Made by a program: the position numbers and the translations under genes. Source: Rhodobiaceae bacterium (GTDB lineage Bacteria; Pseudomonadota; Alphaproteobacteria; Parvibaculales; Parvibaculaceae). From it: DNA of 64,000 bases. Positions within the stretch are counted from its first letter, which is position 1; each line of letters begins with the position of its first letter. Below are positions 50,436-59,129 of this stretch, piece after piece. The stretch is taken from NCBI GenBank assembly GCA_021404525.1, contig JAAWWE010000009.1:62001-126000 (forward strand), given 5' to 3'. Below the pieces are notes generated by a model. The model was not told the DNA's origin. It saw only the letters and a program-made list of their open reading frames with translations, and ran no database searches.

Positions 50436-51197
50436 ATGCCCGTGAAGCTCTATGCATTCACATGCGGCTACCTCACCCTTCCTGCGACTTTCATTTTAAA
50501 GGGCGACACAGGTCGCCTCACCCTCCCGATTCCCTCCTACCTAATCGTCCATCCAAAGGGCAAAGCCCTGTTCGATAGCGGGCTGCATCTGCAAACGCAG
50601 ACAGATCCTTTGGGATATGCCGGAGAAGAGTCACTCAAGTTTTCCGAGTTTCATTTCCTCCCAGGTGAAGAAATTTCCTCGCGTCTGATGGCGATGAATG
50701 TCGACCCGGGCGAGATTACTCATCTGATCAATTCCCATTTGCACTACGACCATGCTGGCGGTAATGGCCAGATACCTAACGCGGATCTCATCGTGCAACG
50801 GAACGAATGGGACCACGCAATGGCTCTGCCAGACACAGATCTTGCCTATTTTAAACAAGACTTTGATATCGGTCAGCGCCGCCAGTTGATTTCCGGTGAG
50901 CATGATTTGTTTGGAGATGGGTCGGTCGTATGCCTGCCAACCTACGGACACACACCAGGCCATCAATCCCTGCGCGTGAGAACAGAAAAAAACGAGTATA
51001 TTCTCTGTGGAGACGCTTGCTACCTGAAGGAGTCGCTCGAAAAGCTGCACCTACCAGGCATCGCTCACGATAAGGAAGCAATGCTGGCTGTTTTCCGGCG
51101 CCTTCGCGACATGCAGAGCCGTGGCGCAACCATCATGTATGGCCATGACCCCAACTTCTGGCAGTCAGTGCCGCAGGGCCCGATCTGCCTGCCATAG
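50436..51197 (+). CDS. Metallo-beta-lactamase-fold hydrolase, N-acyl homoserine lactonase-like
   Basis: A 253-residue protein. The metal motif H101-x-H103-x-D105-H106 (SHLHYDHAGG) is followed by YGHTPGHQSLR, LCGDACYL and a late His in MYGHDPNFW. The overall order resembles the AttM/AiiB/AiiA lactonases, which open the lactone ring of acyl-homoserine lactones and so quench quorum sensing. No luxI/luxR is in the window, so scavenging of foreign signals or another lactone is possible. GGAGG lies about 9 bases before the ATG. Confidence 0.88.
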   Translation: MPVKLYAFTCGYLTLPATFILKGDTGRLTLPIPSYLIVHPKGKALFDSGLHLQTQTDPLGYAGEESLKFSEFHFLPGEEISSRLMAMNVDPGEITHLINSHLHYDHAGGNGQIPNADLIVQRNEWDHAMALPDTDLAYFKQDFDIGQRRQLISGEHDLFGDGSVVCLPTYGHTPGHQSLRVRTEKNEYILCGDACYLKESLEKLHLPGIAHDKEAMLAVFRRLRDMQSRGATIMYGHDPNFWQSVPQGPICLP

Positions 51198-51218
51198 CGA
51201 ATTGGCCGTTGGCCCGGC

Positions 51219-52034
51219 TTAAGAAAGCCCGAAAACCCGCCGAGCATTCCCGCTGAGAAAGAGCTCCCTGCCCTCGTCCGACAGACCAAGCGCATCGATA
51301 TGTTTCAGACACCGGCTTGGCGAAAGCATCGGCCAGTTGGTGCCGAACATCACCCGAGACTGCCCTGGTCCCTTCATGAACTTTACAAAATCCTCCGGCA
51401 ACCGGTGCACCGCGTAGGCCGAAGTATCTGCATAAAGATTGGGATATTTGAGACTGAGGGAAACCAGCTCATCAATCCACGGAAAACCAACATGGCCGCC
51501 AACGACTTTGAGCTCGGGAAAGTCGAGAAGCACGTCGTCCAGATAGGGAATGAGACGACCAGGTTCTGAACGACATAGCGGTCCCGTATGACCGATCTGG
51601 GTGCAGAAAGGGACGCCGGCTTCAACGCAGGCCACATAGATCGGGTAAAACCGTCGATCATTGGGAGGCAGGTCCAGTAGCCAGGGCACCAACCGCACGC
51701 CGACAAAACGCTTTCCGTCGACCCAGCGTCGGATCTCGCGGACTGCCTCAACGGGATTGTTGATGTCGACCGTAGCCAACCCTCGAAACCTGTCTGGCGC
51801 CGCATCAATCGACTCAGCAACTTCTTCATTGCTGATCAAGGATCCTTCCGGCCCCTGCCAGGCTGAGAGAAACATAATGTCTACATCAGCCGCATCCATT
51901 GCAGCAACGGTCCCGGCAACGTCAGGAATCGACCTATCTCCAGGCCGCCCTGTCCAGCGGAGCAAAGTCTCCATCCAGGGCCGGTCGGCCATCCGCTGCG
52001 TCGTGATTTGAGCCCAAACATCTATCGCACCCAC
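51219..52034 (-). CDS. Amidohydrolase family protein (ACMSD-like TIM barrel)
   Basis: A 271-residue amidohydrolase-2 protein. Elements: AIDVWAQIT at the N-terminus, TQIGHTGPLCRSEPGRLIPYLDDVLLDFPELKVVGGHVGFPW (His of the barrel), NLYADTSAY and MFGTNWPMLS at the Asp-type last position. Members decarboxylate or hydrolyse aromatic acids and lactones. The start is a GTG at 52034 with GGAGG 5 bases upstream; an ATG 12 bases further up has only a weak site. It is divergent from the MarR regulator. Confidence 0.88.
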   Translation of the reverse strand: MGAIDVWAQITTQRMADRPWMETLLRWTGRPGDRSIPDVAGTVAAMDAADVDIMFLSAWQGPEGSLISNEEVAESIDAAPDRFRGLATVDINNPVEAVREIRRWVDGKRFVGVRLVPWLLDLPPNDRRFYPIYVACVEAGVPFCTQIGHTGPLCRSEPGRLIPYLDDVLLDFPELKVVGGHVGFPWIDELVSLSLKYPNLYADTSAYAVHRLPEDFVKFMKGPGQSRVMFGTNWPMLSPSRCLKHIDALGLSDEGRELFLSGNARRVFGLS

Positions 52035-52049
52035 ATGCACCTCCATTTA

Positions 52050-52063
52050 CTTCACTAGTGAAG
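52050..52063. promoter_or_regulatory. Perfect 14-bp palindrome, probable MarR operator
   Basis: CTTCACTAGTGAAG is a perfect palindrome in the 76-base gap between the divergent amidohydrolase and MarR genes. It abuts the upstream ATG of the amidohydrolase, and occupancy would block its promoter or leader. The size and symmetry fit a dimeric winged-helix repressor of the MarR family. This is inference. Confidence 0.7.
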
Positions 52064-52110
52064 CTTATAGGAAAGTTGGGTGTTCCGGGCAAGGGGTTTA
52101 TGATGAGCCT

Positions 52111-52545
52111 ATGTCAGCACATAAAGAACGCCTCTATTTCCTCCTCCAGGTCGCAGCCCACCGCCTAAAAACCGCAGCAGACAATGACTTGATTGACGCC
52201 GCCGGCCTCTCAACCACGCAAGTTGCGGTCCTCAACCTCATCGCATCGTCTGAAAACGTGAAGCAGCGAGATCTCGCTAGGCGTCTCAGGCAAAACGAAT
52301 CTGCGATTACTGCGATGGTGGCCAGATTGATGAAAGCAGATCTCGTCACCCGTCGACGTAGCGAAACAGATGCACGCACCTGGCTGCTCGATCTAACACC
52401 AAACGGAAAGAAAACCCTGAAACGTGCAGAGAAACCGTTTCAAGAAATAAATGCCCGCCTGGATCAAACCTTGGGTAAGAAAGGCGTCGCGACCTTGGCA
52501 GCAGAGCTGACTGCGGTCACGGAAGAGTTTTCTAAGGGCGAATAG
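52111..52545 (+). CDS. MarR family transcriptional regulator
   Basis: A 144-residue winged-helix repressor. The core is LSTTQVAVLNLIASSENVKQRDLARRL, then NESAITAMVARLMKADLVTRRRSETDARTWLLDLTPNGKK (helix-turn-helix and wing, about 32-105). Family members respond to small phenolic or other ligands. It is divergent from the amidohydrolase and followed 35 bases later by an MFS transporter, so it probably controls both. Confidence 0.93.
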   Translation: MSAHKERLYFLLQVAAHRLKTAADNDLIDAAGLSTTQVAVLNLIASSENVKQRDLARRLRQNESAITAMVARLMKADLVTRRRSETDARTWLLDLTPNGKKTLKRAEKPFQEINARLDQTLGKKGVATLAAELTAVTEEFSKGE

Positions 52546-52580
52546 GCCCCCTCTCAGCAAATAAATCAGATAGGTAAAGA

Positions 52581-53807
52581 ATGCCGACGGCCCCCCCCGA
52601 GCCTCAAAAGCGTAACGAAGACACAACCAAACATTTGAGCAAGGCGAAGCTCTACATGTTGTCGCTCGCTAGCGCTGTAGTCACCGCCAACGCCTATTAC
52701 ATTCACCCCATCATTGCCCGTGTCGCAGAGGACTTCAGTGTGAGTGCGGCCATGATCGGCGCGGTGCCAGCACTTAACCAGATTGCCCTTGCGCTCGGCA
52801 TTCTCTTACTGCTGCCCCTTGGCGACCGGGTGAGCAATAGAAAGCTCACATCATTCTTCGTCGCAGGGCAGTTCTGCGGCATTCTCGCTATGGCTCTGGT
52901 GCAGGACTTCAGACTGTTCATCGCTGGGTCCACAATCCTGGGCTTCTTCACCATCGCGCCCTACCTGCTCCCCGCCTATGTTTCCAAACGAGTCCCGCCA
53001 TCGGAGCTTGGCCATGCAACAGGCATTCTGACTGCAGGCATAATTGGTGGTATTCTCCTCGCGCGTGCAGGGGCCGGTTTCCTCGGCGAAAACTTTGGCT
53101 GGCGCACCGTCTATTTTGTTGCCGCCACATTAATGTTGATCGTGTCCATTGCCCTCCCCCTCATCATGGAGGAACGCGAAAACCAAACATCCGCTCGCCA
53201 GTCATATAGGCAGTTGATCTACTCCATCTTCCCGATCATCAAGACACATCCGGACATCCTTCGTGCCGGTGCCATTCAAGCCTTGAGTTTCGGGATCTTT
53301 CTTGCCGTCTGGTTGGGACTGGGACTTCACCTCACAAGCCCCGAAATGGGCTATGGAGTGGACACGGTGGGGTACCTCGCAGCGATTTCAGCGCTTAATC
53401 TGGTGACAACGCCAAGGATGGGCGCATGGGCCGACAAAACCGGTGCCTATAAATCTCGTGTCATCCTGGCGACCATTCAGTTGTTCGGCGTCGGATCGTT
53501 GTTTGTTTTTGGCAACAATCTCTGGCTCCTCATGATCCCTCTCATCACGATGAACCTGGTGGGACCTGTCATCGATATCACCGGCCGCATGACCTTCCTC
53601 AACCAGGATGCAACAGTCAGAACGCGCTTAATGACCGTCTACATCTTCCTGATGTTTCTGGGCGGAGGCATGGCCAGCTGGGCGGGCACCGTCGCCTACG
53701 ACTGGGCCGGTTGGACAGGCAACGTCACTTTCGCGTTTATCATGTCCGTTCTTGTGCTCACCCTATCTGTGTGGAGCTATCGAAAGACGGGCGCCGGCAG
53801 CAAATAG
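52581..53807 (+). CDS. MFS transporter, drug/metabolite efflux type
   Basis: A 408-residue 12-helix MFS protein of the AraJ/YdhP-like kind: YYIHPIIARVAEDFSVSAAMIGAVPALNQIALALGILLLLPLGDRVSNRK is the helix 1-3 region with the GDRxSxRK loop motif. It is similar to efflux pumps of the DHA1 family. It sits in an operon with the MarR gene, which suggests export or uptake of the ligand metabolised by the amidohydrolase. Confidence 0.92.
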   Translation: MPTAPPEPQKRNEDTTKHLSKAKLYMLSLASAVVTANAYYIHPIIARVAEDFSVSAAMIGAVPALNQIALALGILLLLPLGDRVSNRKLTSFFVAGQFCGILAMALVQDFRLFIAGSTILGFFTIAPYLLPAYVSKRVPPSELGHATGILTAGIIGGILLARAGAGFLGENFGWRTVYFVAATLMLIVSIALPLIMEERENQTSARQSYRQLIYSIFPIIKTHPDILRAGAIQALSFGIFLAVWLGLGLHLTSPEMGYGVDTVGYLAAISALNLVTTPRMGAWADKTGAYKSRVILATIQLFGVGSLFVFGNNLWLLMIPLITMNLVGPVIDITGRMTFLNQDATVRTRLMTVYIFLMFLGGGMASWAGTVAYDWAGWTGNVTFAFIMSVLVLTLSVWSYRKTGAGSK

Positions 53808-53823
53808 CATCGCCGCCAGCTCC

Positions 53824-55749
53824 CTATGGCTTGCCCACCCAGATGGGAGAAGACCATGCCATCTCTGTGCTCGTGCTCGGCAGGTTTTCCGGCGGTGTTT
53901 CGCCTAACCGTAACGCATCATAGGTTGACCAACGACAGGTGGGAATCTGTACAACACGGGCATAGTAAAAAGCACGCTCTCCCACATCGTAATCCGGATC
54001 CTGCCACACCGTCTGCAGAAGCTGCGCGCCTTTGTCTGCATCGAACGCACAGTTTGTGAGATCCACATTCGCCTCTGTGGTCGGGCAACGCCCAGTAGCT
54101 GAATCAACGACCCGTCCATCACTGCAGGCAACGTCAAACACTCTCTCTTTGACGTCCCCATCTTCGACCCATCCCTTAATGATCTGAATGCGATCCAGTG
54201 GTGCATTGAGCGGGTCCTGGAGTGCATGGACAAAAAAGGCCGGTGTTTCACCGTCTGTTGGACGAAGCATGCCCCCCATCGGCACACCAAGCTCGTAAGC
54301 AGTCTCAATAGGGTTGTCGTCTCGCAGCAGACCATCTTCAAATGTTGGCCCACCAAAGAACCGCAGACGAATGCGGGTGCCGCTGGTTGCATAGACCTCT
54401 TTACGCTCCATCGCGTCAAAGAGCGCATCACGCGTGTTTTCCGGCGCCCACACCACAGCAAGGCCGCCCGGGTTGTTCACCGTCGATGCCCCGCCGCCCC
54501 GAAGCCCGCGAAGCCGCAGGTTCGCAGTCCCCGTGAACAACGCGGCAGCCCCACGAAAATCGTATTCTTCAGCATTACCTGGATTGGAGTTATGCGTGTC
54601 TGTGCTGCCAATCATGCCGAAATCAAGCGGATTGAAGCCCAACTCTTCCTCAAGCTTGAGGCCGAGTTTGAGGCCATCCCTCGCCATGGATGTGGAGTGA
54701 ATGCACTGCGTCTTTTGCCCCTCCTCACAAACAGGCAAGAACTGTTCGAAGCCGCACTCCTCGTCAGTCGCGCCAAACCCCAGGCTGCATTCAGAATTAC
54801 CCTTGATCTGGAAAATCTCAACGATGGGCTCGACCTCATCTCGCGTCTTCCAGTCTTCAGCCGTGTACGCATCGCCATCAATGGTATGGCTCGCAAACGC
54901 CAACCCCCAGGACTTATTCGGATTGTGAGGAATGGTGATGAAATCGCACGGTGCGTCGCAATCCGACGAGATCATGTCCCAGAGATCGATCTCTGTGAGT
55001 GCATCGAATGCCGAGATCGCCCGAGGCGGAACCGTATCGTTGCGGAAGATGACATTTCGGTGGATCTTCCCGCGATCAGGCAAGGGAGGTGAATATTCAT
55101 AAGCCGCGAAGGTCGTAAAACGACCGGGTTCGTTATGGCGCTCGGCGGCGGCAACAATCTGCGCCCATGTTGACCGGGCTTGCTCACCTTCGATCGCCTC
55201 ATCTGAGCCACCTAGGTTTTCTGGTGGCCGTTTTTCACCCGCCTCGCGAAGATCAAGAAAGAAGCTGGCGTTTGGCGTTTCAAAGCGTCGGCACAGGTTC
55301 ATGAAATCGTCAGAAACATCTTCCCCCTGACATGTTTCAAACAGACCGAATCCCTCTGCATGGTCAGTGACTGCAGCGAAATCGAGCGGCATCGTGAGCT
55401 GAATTCTCTCTCCTGAGGCGGTTTCGAGAGCGTCGCCCTTGGCGATCCGATATGCCTCATCGACAGAGAGTCGGTTTCCAAAAATGTAAGAGTCAAACGA
55501 CAGCGCGGAGTGGGAATGCAGATCCCCGAAATAGGCATTGTTCAAAGGATTGGAAGGCGGATATGTCGCAGGTTGCGGCGCCGGACGTGTAAACGCCTCT
55601 TCATTCTGGGCGGCCACTTCAGCCGCGATTTCCTGTTTCCGCTCTTCGGTAAAGAGCGGCGCATTCAATTGATACTGGACATAAAAATAGGCGGACAGCC
55701 CCGCCACAACCACCAGCGCTCCGGCACCATAAATCCAGCGCATCTCCAT
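53824..55749 (-). CDS. DUF3604 family exported protein (PHP-like)
   Basis: A 641-residue protein with an N-terminal signal anchor (WIYGAGALVVVAGLSAYFYV). The body matches DUF3604: YFGDLHSHSALSFDSYIFGNRLSVDEAY, DFAAVTDHAEGFGLFETC, WAQIVAAAERHNEPGRFTTFAAYEYS, HRNVIFRND, FDFGMIGSTDTHNSNPG-like and REVYATSGTRIRLRFFGG. The His/Asp metal set is like PHP-domain hydrolases. The function is unknown. It converges on the MFS gene with a 16-base gap. The start is uncertain between ATGs 6 bases apart. Confidence 0.9.
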   Translation of the reverse strand: MEMRWIYGAGALVVVAGLSAYFYVQYQLNAPLFTEERKQEIAAEVAAQNEEAFTRPAPQPATYPPSNPLNNAYFGDLHSHSALSFDSYIFGNRLSVDEAYRIAKGDALETASGERIQLTMPLDFAAVTDHAEGFGLFETCQGEDVSDDFMNLCRRFETPNASFFLDLREAGEKRPPENLGGSDEAIEGEQARSTWAQIVAAAERHNEPGRFTTFAAYEYSPPLPDRGKIHRNVIFRNDTVPPRAISAFDALTEIDLWDMISSDCDAPCDFITIPHNPNKSWGLAFASHTIDGDAYTAEDWKTRDEVEPIVEIFQIKGNSECSLGFGATDEECGFEQFLPVCEEGQKTQCIHSTSMARDGLKLGLKLEEELGFNPLDFGMIGSTDTHNSNPGNAEEYDFRGAAALFTGTANLRLRGLRGGGASTVNNPGGLAVVWAPENTRDALFDAMERKEVYATSGTRIRLRFFGGPTFEDGLLRDDNPIETAYELGVPMGGMLRPTDGETPAFFVHALQDPLNAPLDRIQIIKGWVEDGDVKERVFDVACSDGRVVDSATGRCPTTEANVDLTNCAFDADKGAQLLQTVWQDPDYDVGERAFYYARVVQIPTCRWSTYDALRLGETPPENLPSTSTEMAWSSPIWVGKP

Positions 55750-55851
55750 CCCCCCTCACATTCCTAAACTTTCAGAGGGACATCATACACCAGGCAGGAG
55801 CAAAACAGCATTTTCAAGCAGGAAATTCCGCGCAACGGAATGCTTTGCCGA

Positions 55852-57660
55852 TCAGTTGCTCACAATATCGCGGGCTTGGTCTTCTGCCTCAACCGGTAGC
55901 TGAGGATCCTCTTGCCAGAAGTCAAACCCTGTCAGACGTGTTATTTCTTCAAGCAACCCTTCCAGATCAACAGGTTTAGATGCATACCCATCCATACCAG
56001 CATCCATATATGTTTCCCGGTCGCCTTCCATCGCATTCGCGGTCAGGGCGATCACCGGCACATCAGCCCATGCCTCCCCGGAAGCTCGTATCTTCTTCGT
56101 CGCTTGAACGCCATCAAGAACGGGCATCTGGATGTCCATAAGAACAACATCAAAGTGCTGCTGATCCAGCAAGTGCACCGCTTCCTCCCCGTTCTCCGCG
56201 CAAACCAGTTCAACGTCAAATGGCAACAAGCAAGCCCGAATGACCTGCTGATTGACATGACTGTCCTCGGCAAGGAGCACCAACAGTTTTGACCCTGACG
56301 ACCGGTCGGGATCGTTCTCAAATCCAACACCAGCCTCCAAAACCAGATCACTTTCAGCAGCCTGATCACCTTGTTCGGTCGACACCTGCAACGGAACTTC
56401 GAACCAGAACAGACTACCTGTGACGCCGTCGCTTACAACACCGATGCGCCCGGACATCAGTTCGGTCAACTGTTTGCAGATTGACAGGCCAAGGCCCGTT
56501 CCCCCGAACCGTCGCGTCGTCGTTGATTGCGCCTGGGTGAAGCGGTCAAAGATATGGTCTTTCAGATGCAAAGGAACACCGATTCCATCATCCTCGACTT
56601 CAAACCGCAGCACTTCTACACCACCCTTGCTGCGTTTCTTGACCGACACGTGGATATGCCCGCCCTCACCTACAAACTTCACCGCGTTGCCAACGAGATT
56701 GATCAAAATCTGCTTCAGGCGCGTAGGGTCGCCAACAATCTGGGTCGGCAAACCGTCTTCAAGATGGACCCGTATCTCGGTGTTTTTTTCCGATGCCGCA
56801 CCGGTGAAAGTCTGTGCTGACATCTCGACCAATTCCGGCAGGCCAATGCTGATCGCTTCCAAATCCACCTGGCCTGCTTCAAGTTTGGACATATCCAGCG
56901 TATCATTGAGGAGAACCATCAAATGTTCGGCGGAAGACAGTGCAAGCTTCGCCTGATGTCTCTGGTCTTCACCCAGGTCTGATTTGAGCAAGAGCTGCAA
57001 CATCCCGCTCACTCCATTCATCGGTGTGCGAATTTCATGGGACATGTTGGCGAGAAAATCTGTTTTCACCCTCGCCGCTTCCTCAGCTTTCTGAAGACTT
57101 GCTTGTGTTTCAAGCGCATGTCGCGCGACACGCCGCGCAAAAACAACAGAAAGGAACAGAGCGGCGCTGATAAGAAAGGTCAACATTATTGTGTGCGCAA
57201 CGCGCACATCATGTGGATCCAACGGGTTGTCTGGAATGAAACCCATTTCATCAATGGCATAGAGGCCAATGACGGAGAGGACACTAACGGCACCAAAAAA
57301 GAGGGATGAGCCGGTTCCCAGAAAATACGCAGCCCCCAGTGGAGCAATAATGAAAAGCGCCGCGATACTGCCGTCCACACCACCCGTTGCAAAAGAGGCA
57401 AGCGCGCTGAGCACGATCAATGTGATCATCAAAATCCAAGCCGGCAGACGAATATCTCTACGGAAAAGAGACCAGACGCCCAGTGCGATCAACACACATC
57501 CAGAGGTCGAAGCTGCGATGATACCAAGGCGCACTTGGCCGTGGATCAGATAAGCCACAAGCGTCTGCGCAAATATTAGCGCGGCCAGACCGAACGCCAC
57601 CGCCCGAAAGACGCTGGAAAGGGTTGTCTGATCGAGGTTACCCATCTCATCTGATTGCAT
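55852..57660 (-). CDS. Hybrid sensor histidine kinase/response regulator
   Basis: A 602-residue membrane kinase. Six hydrophobic segments fill about residues 10-175, with no periplasmic domain. They lead to the HisKA domain with phospho-acceptor H208 (MSHEIRTPMNGV), then the HATPase domain (VGNAVKFVGEGG, DDGIGVP, GGTGLGLSICKQL). A C-terminal receiver domain follows, with D509 in VLMDIQMPVLDG and the Lys in ASKPVD. No cognate output regulator is adjacent. The start at 57660 has GAGG 5 bases upstream. Confidence 0.94.
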   Translation of the reverse strand: MQSDEMGNLDQTTLSSVFRAVAFGLAALIFAQTLVAYLIHGQVRLGIIAASTSGCVLIALGVWSLFRRDIRLPAWILMITLIVLSALASFATGGVDGSIAALFIIAPLGAAYFLGTGSSLFFGAVSVLSVIGLYAIDEMGFIPDNPLDPHDVRVAHTIMLTFLISAALFLSVVFARRVARHALETQASLQKAEEAARVKTDFLANMSHEIRTPMNGVSGMLQLLLKSDLGEDQRHQAKLALSSAEHLMVLLNDTLDMSKLEAGQVDLEAISIGLPELVEMSAQTFTGAASEKNTEIRVHLEDGLPTQIVGDPTRLKQILINLVGNAVKFVGEGGHIHVSVKKRSKGGVEVLRFEVEDDGIGVPLHLKDHIFDRFTQAQSTTTRRFGGTGLGLSICKQLTELMSGRIGVVSDGVTGSLFWFEVPLQVSTEQGDQAAESDLVLEAGVGFENDPDRSSGSKLLVLLAEDSHVNQQVIRACLLPFDVELVCAENGEEAVHLLDQQHFDVVLMDIQMPVLDGVQATKKIRASGEAWADVPVIALTANAMEGDRETYMDAGMDGYASKPVDLEGLLEEITRLTGFDFWQEDPQLPVEAEDQARDIVSN

Positions 57661-57838
57661 CAGGACCTCACACTCACAAAGAGGGGAGCCAACAAGCCCC
57701 TCTCTTGAACAATGATGCCCCACGCGGTCTAAACATTTAGTTATACAAACGGTTTATTTTATCATGACATGTGCGCACCGTTTGGGCCTAAGAAGTTAAG
57801 AGTTTTTAGGTATCCGGATCAAAGACACAAGCGAACGG

Positions 57839-58744
57839 CTAACTTTTCGCGAGCTCTGCTAGAAGAAAATCGACCGTGACCTGGATCTTACTGAGGCTGT
57901 ACTTAGGCCGGTGATAGAGCAGATAGATACCCAAATTGTCGCCGCGGATGGTCGAGAGTTCAGCATCTTCAATCTCAATCTCGACCAGCCGACCTTCGGT
58001 GACATGATCGCCGATGCCCCATTGCGCCACCAATGCCAGACCTGAGCCTGCAAGGGCTTCTTCCAACAAGGTTTCTCCTCTGTTGGTAATGAAGGCGGCT
58101 GTGGGGCGCAGTTCTATCCACGCTTTATGCGTCTTCGCCTGCCAGTAGACGACCCCGCCCTGTTGCCGATAGAAGACCGCCTTGTGGTCGAGCACATCAG
58201 CCATCGTACGGGGACAGCCATGCTTCGCCACATAATCTGGCGACGCGACCAAAAGAAGTTTGCTGTCGGACAGTTTACGAGCGACCGAACGATCCGGTGG
58301 AGCTGTCGTCGCGCGGATCGCGAGATCAACCTCATTGCTGGCGAGGTTGTAGACATTGTCGGTGAGCTCAACATCGAGAATGAGGTCAGGATATTGCCTC
58401 TTGAGCTTTACGATAGCCGGCATCAGACAAACGCCACCATATCCTGAGGGTGCTGTGATACGGACGAGACCTGCTGGCGAATGCGGCTGCGAGGTGACAA
58501 TCGCGTCGGCATCCGCAAGCGACGACAGGGCCGGTCTCACATGATCAAGATATAGCCCGCCAAGCTCTGTCAATCGCACCACACGCGTCGTGCGGTAGAG
58601 CAACGCAACGCCCAGATCAGATTCCAGCTCCTGGATACGCCTGGAAACAGACGACGCCGGCACGCCAAGCATTTTGGCCGCGCCCGAAAAACTTCCAGCG
58701 TCCGCTACGCTGAGGAAATACTCCAAAGCCCGCAATTTATCCAT
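57839..58744 (-). CDS. LysR family transcriptional regulator
   Basis: A 301-residue regulator. The N-terminal helix-turn-helix (DKLRALEYFLSVADAGSFSGAAKMLGVPASSVSRRIQELESDLGVALL) is typical of the CrgA/DsdC-type subgroup. The effector domain has RITAPSGYGGVCLMPAI and VASPDYVAKHGCPRTMADV. It is divergent from the cytochrome b561-type gene, so it probably regulates that gene or a broken gene at its N-terminus. The start at 58744 has a GTGGGA site. Confidence 0.93.
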   Translation of the reverse strand: MDKLRALEYFLSVADAGSFSGAAKMLGVPASSVSRRIQELESDLGVALLYRTTRVVRLTELGGLYLDHVRPALSSLADADAIVTSQPHSPAGLVRITAPSGYGGVCLMPAIVKLKRQYPDLILDVELTDNVYNLASNEVDLAIRATTAPPDRSVARKLSDSKLLLVASPDYVAKHGCPRTMADVLDHKAVFYRQQGGVVYWQAKTHKAWIELRPTAAFITNRGETLLEEALAGSGLALVAQWGIGDHVTEGRLVEIEIEDAELSTIRGDNLGIYLLYHRPKYSLSKIQVTVDFLLAELAKS

Positions 58745-59129
58745 CGTGTCCCACTTGAGTGACTGGCCAGCCAATTATTGCCAAAACTGCAATACTGTTT
58801 CGCCTTTTTGGCTAATTATCAAGAAGATTGCTCAGTGTTATATCGCATGCATCAATAATTAGCGGAACCGATGGAGACCGGCATGAGCGTTATTGGGTAT
58901 CACGAAACCGGATGACAGGCAGGCTGTCTTCGGCGAGATCATGAGCCGCATCACCACGGGAGCATCGGCCGCAAAGATTGATGTCGGCCTTTCCCTGGAA
59001 GACATCAGCGCTGAGGTAACGCGGAATCTGGCGCCCGGTCGGAATGGCGAGGTCTTGTTGATACCAGCCCATACGACCAAACAATCAACGACAACATCAT
59101 TTTTGGACAGACTTGGATTGGGGAAAATC
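58745..59129. other. LysR/b561 intergenic stretch with an open frame and a mini-ORF
   Basis: The 385 bases between the LysR start and the chosen b561 start are ambiguous. At 58883-58915 an ATG with GGAG 6 bases upstream opens a 10-residue ORF (MSVIGYHETG) that meets a TGA. A second frame (from TTG 58893, or ATG 58941) runs without stop into the cytochrome gene and encodes about 65 polar residues, with no recognised domain. This could be a leader peptide, a frameshifted remnant of an N-terminus, or a true N-terminal extension. Confidence 0.4.

Noticed and set aside
54226-55092. A 288-residue plus-strand ORF inside the DUF3604 gene
   Set aside because: Antisense to a gene with strong DUF3604 motifs and with no start-site support.
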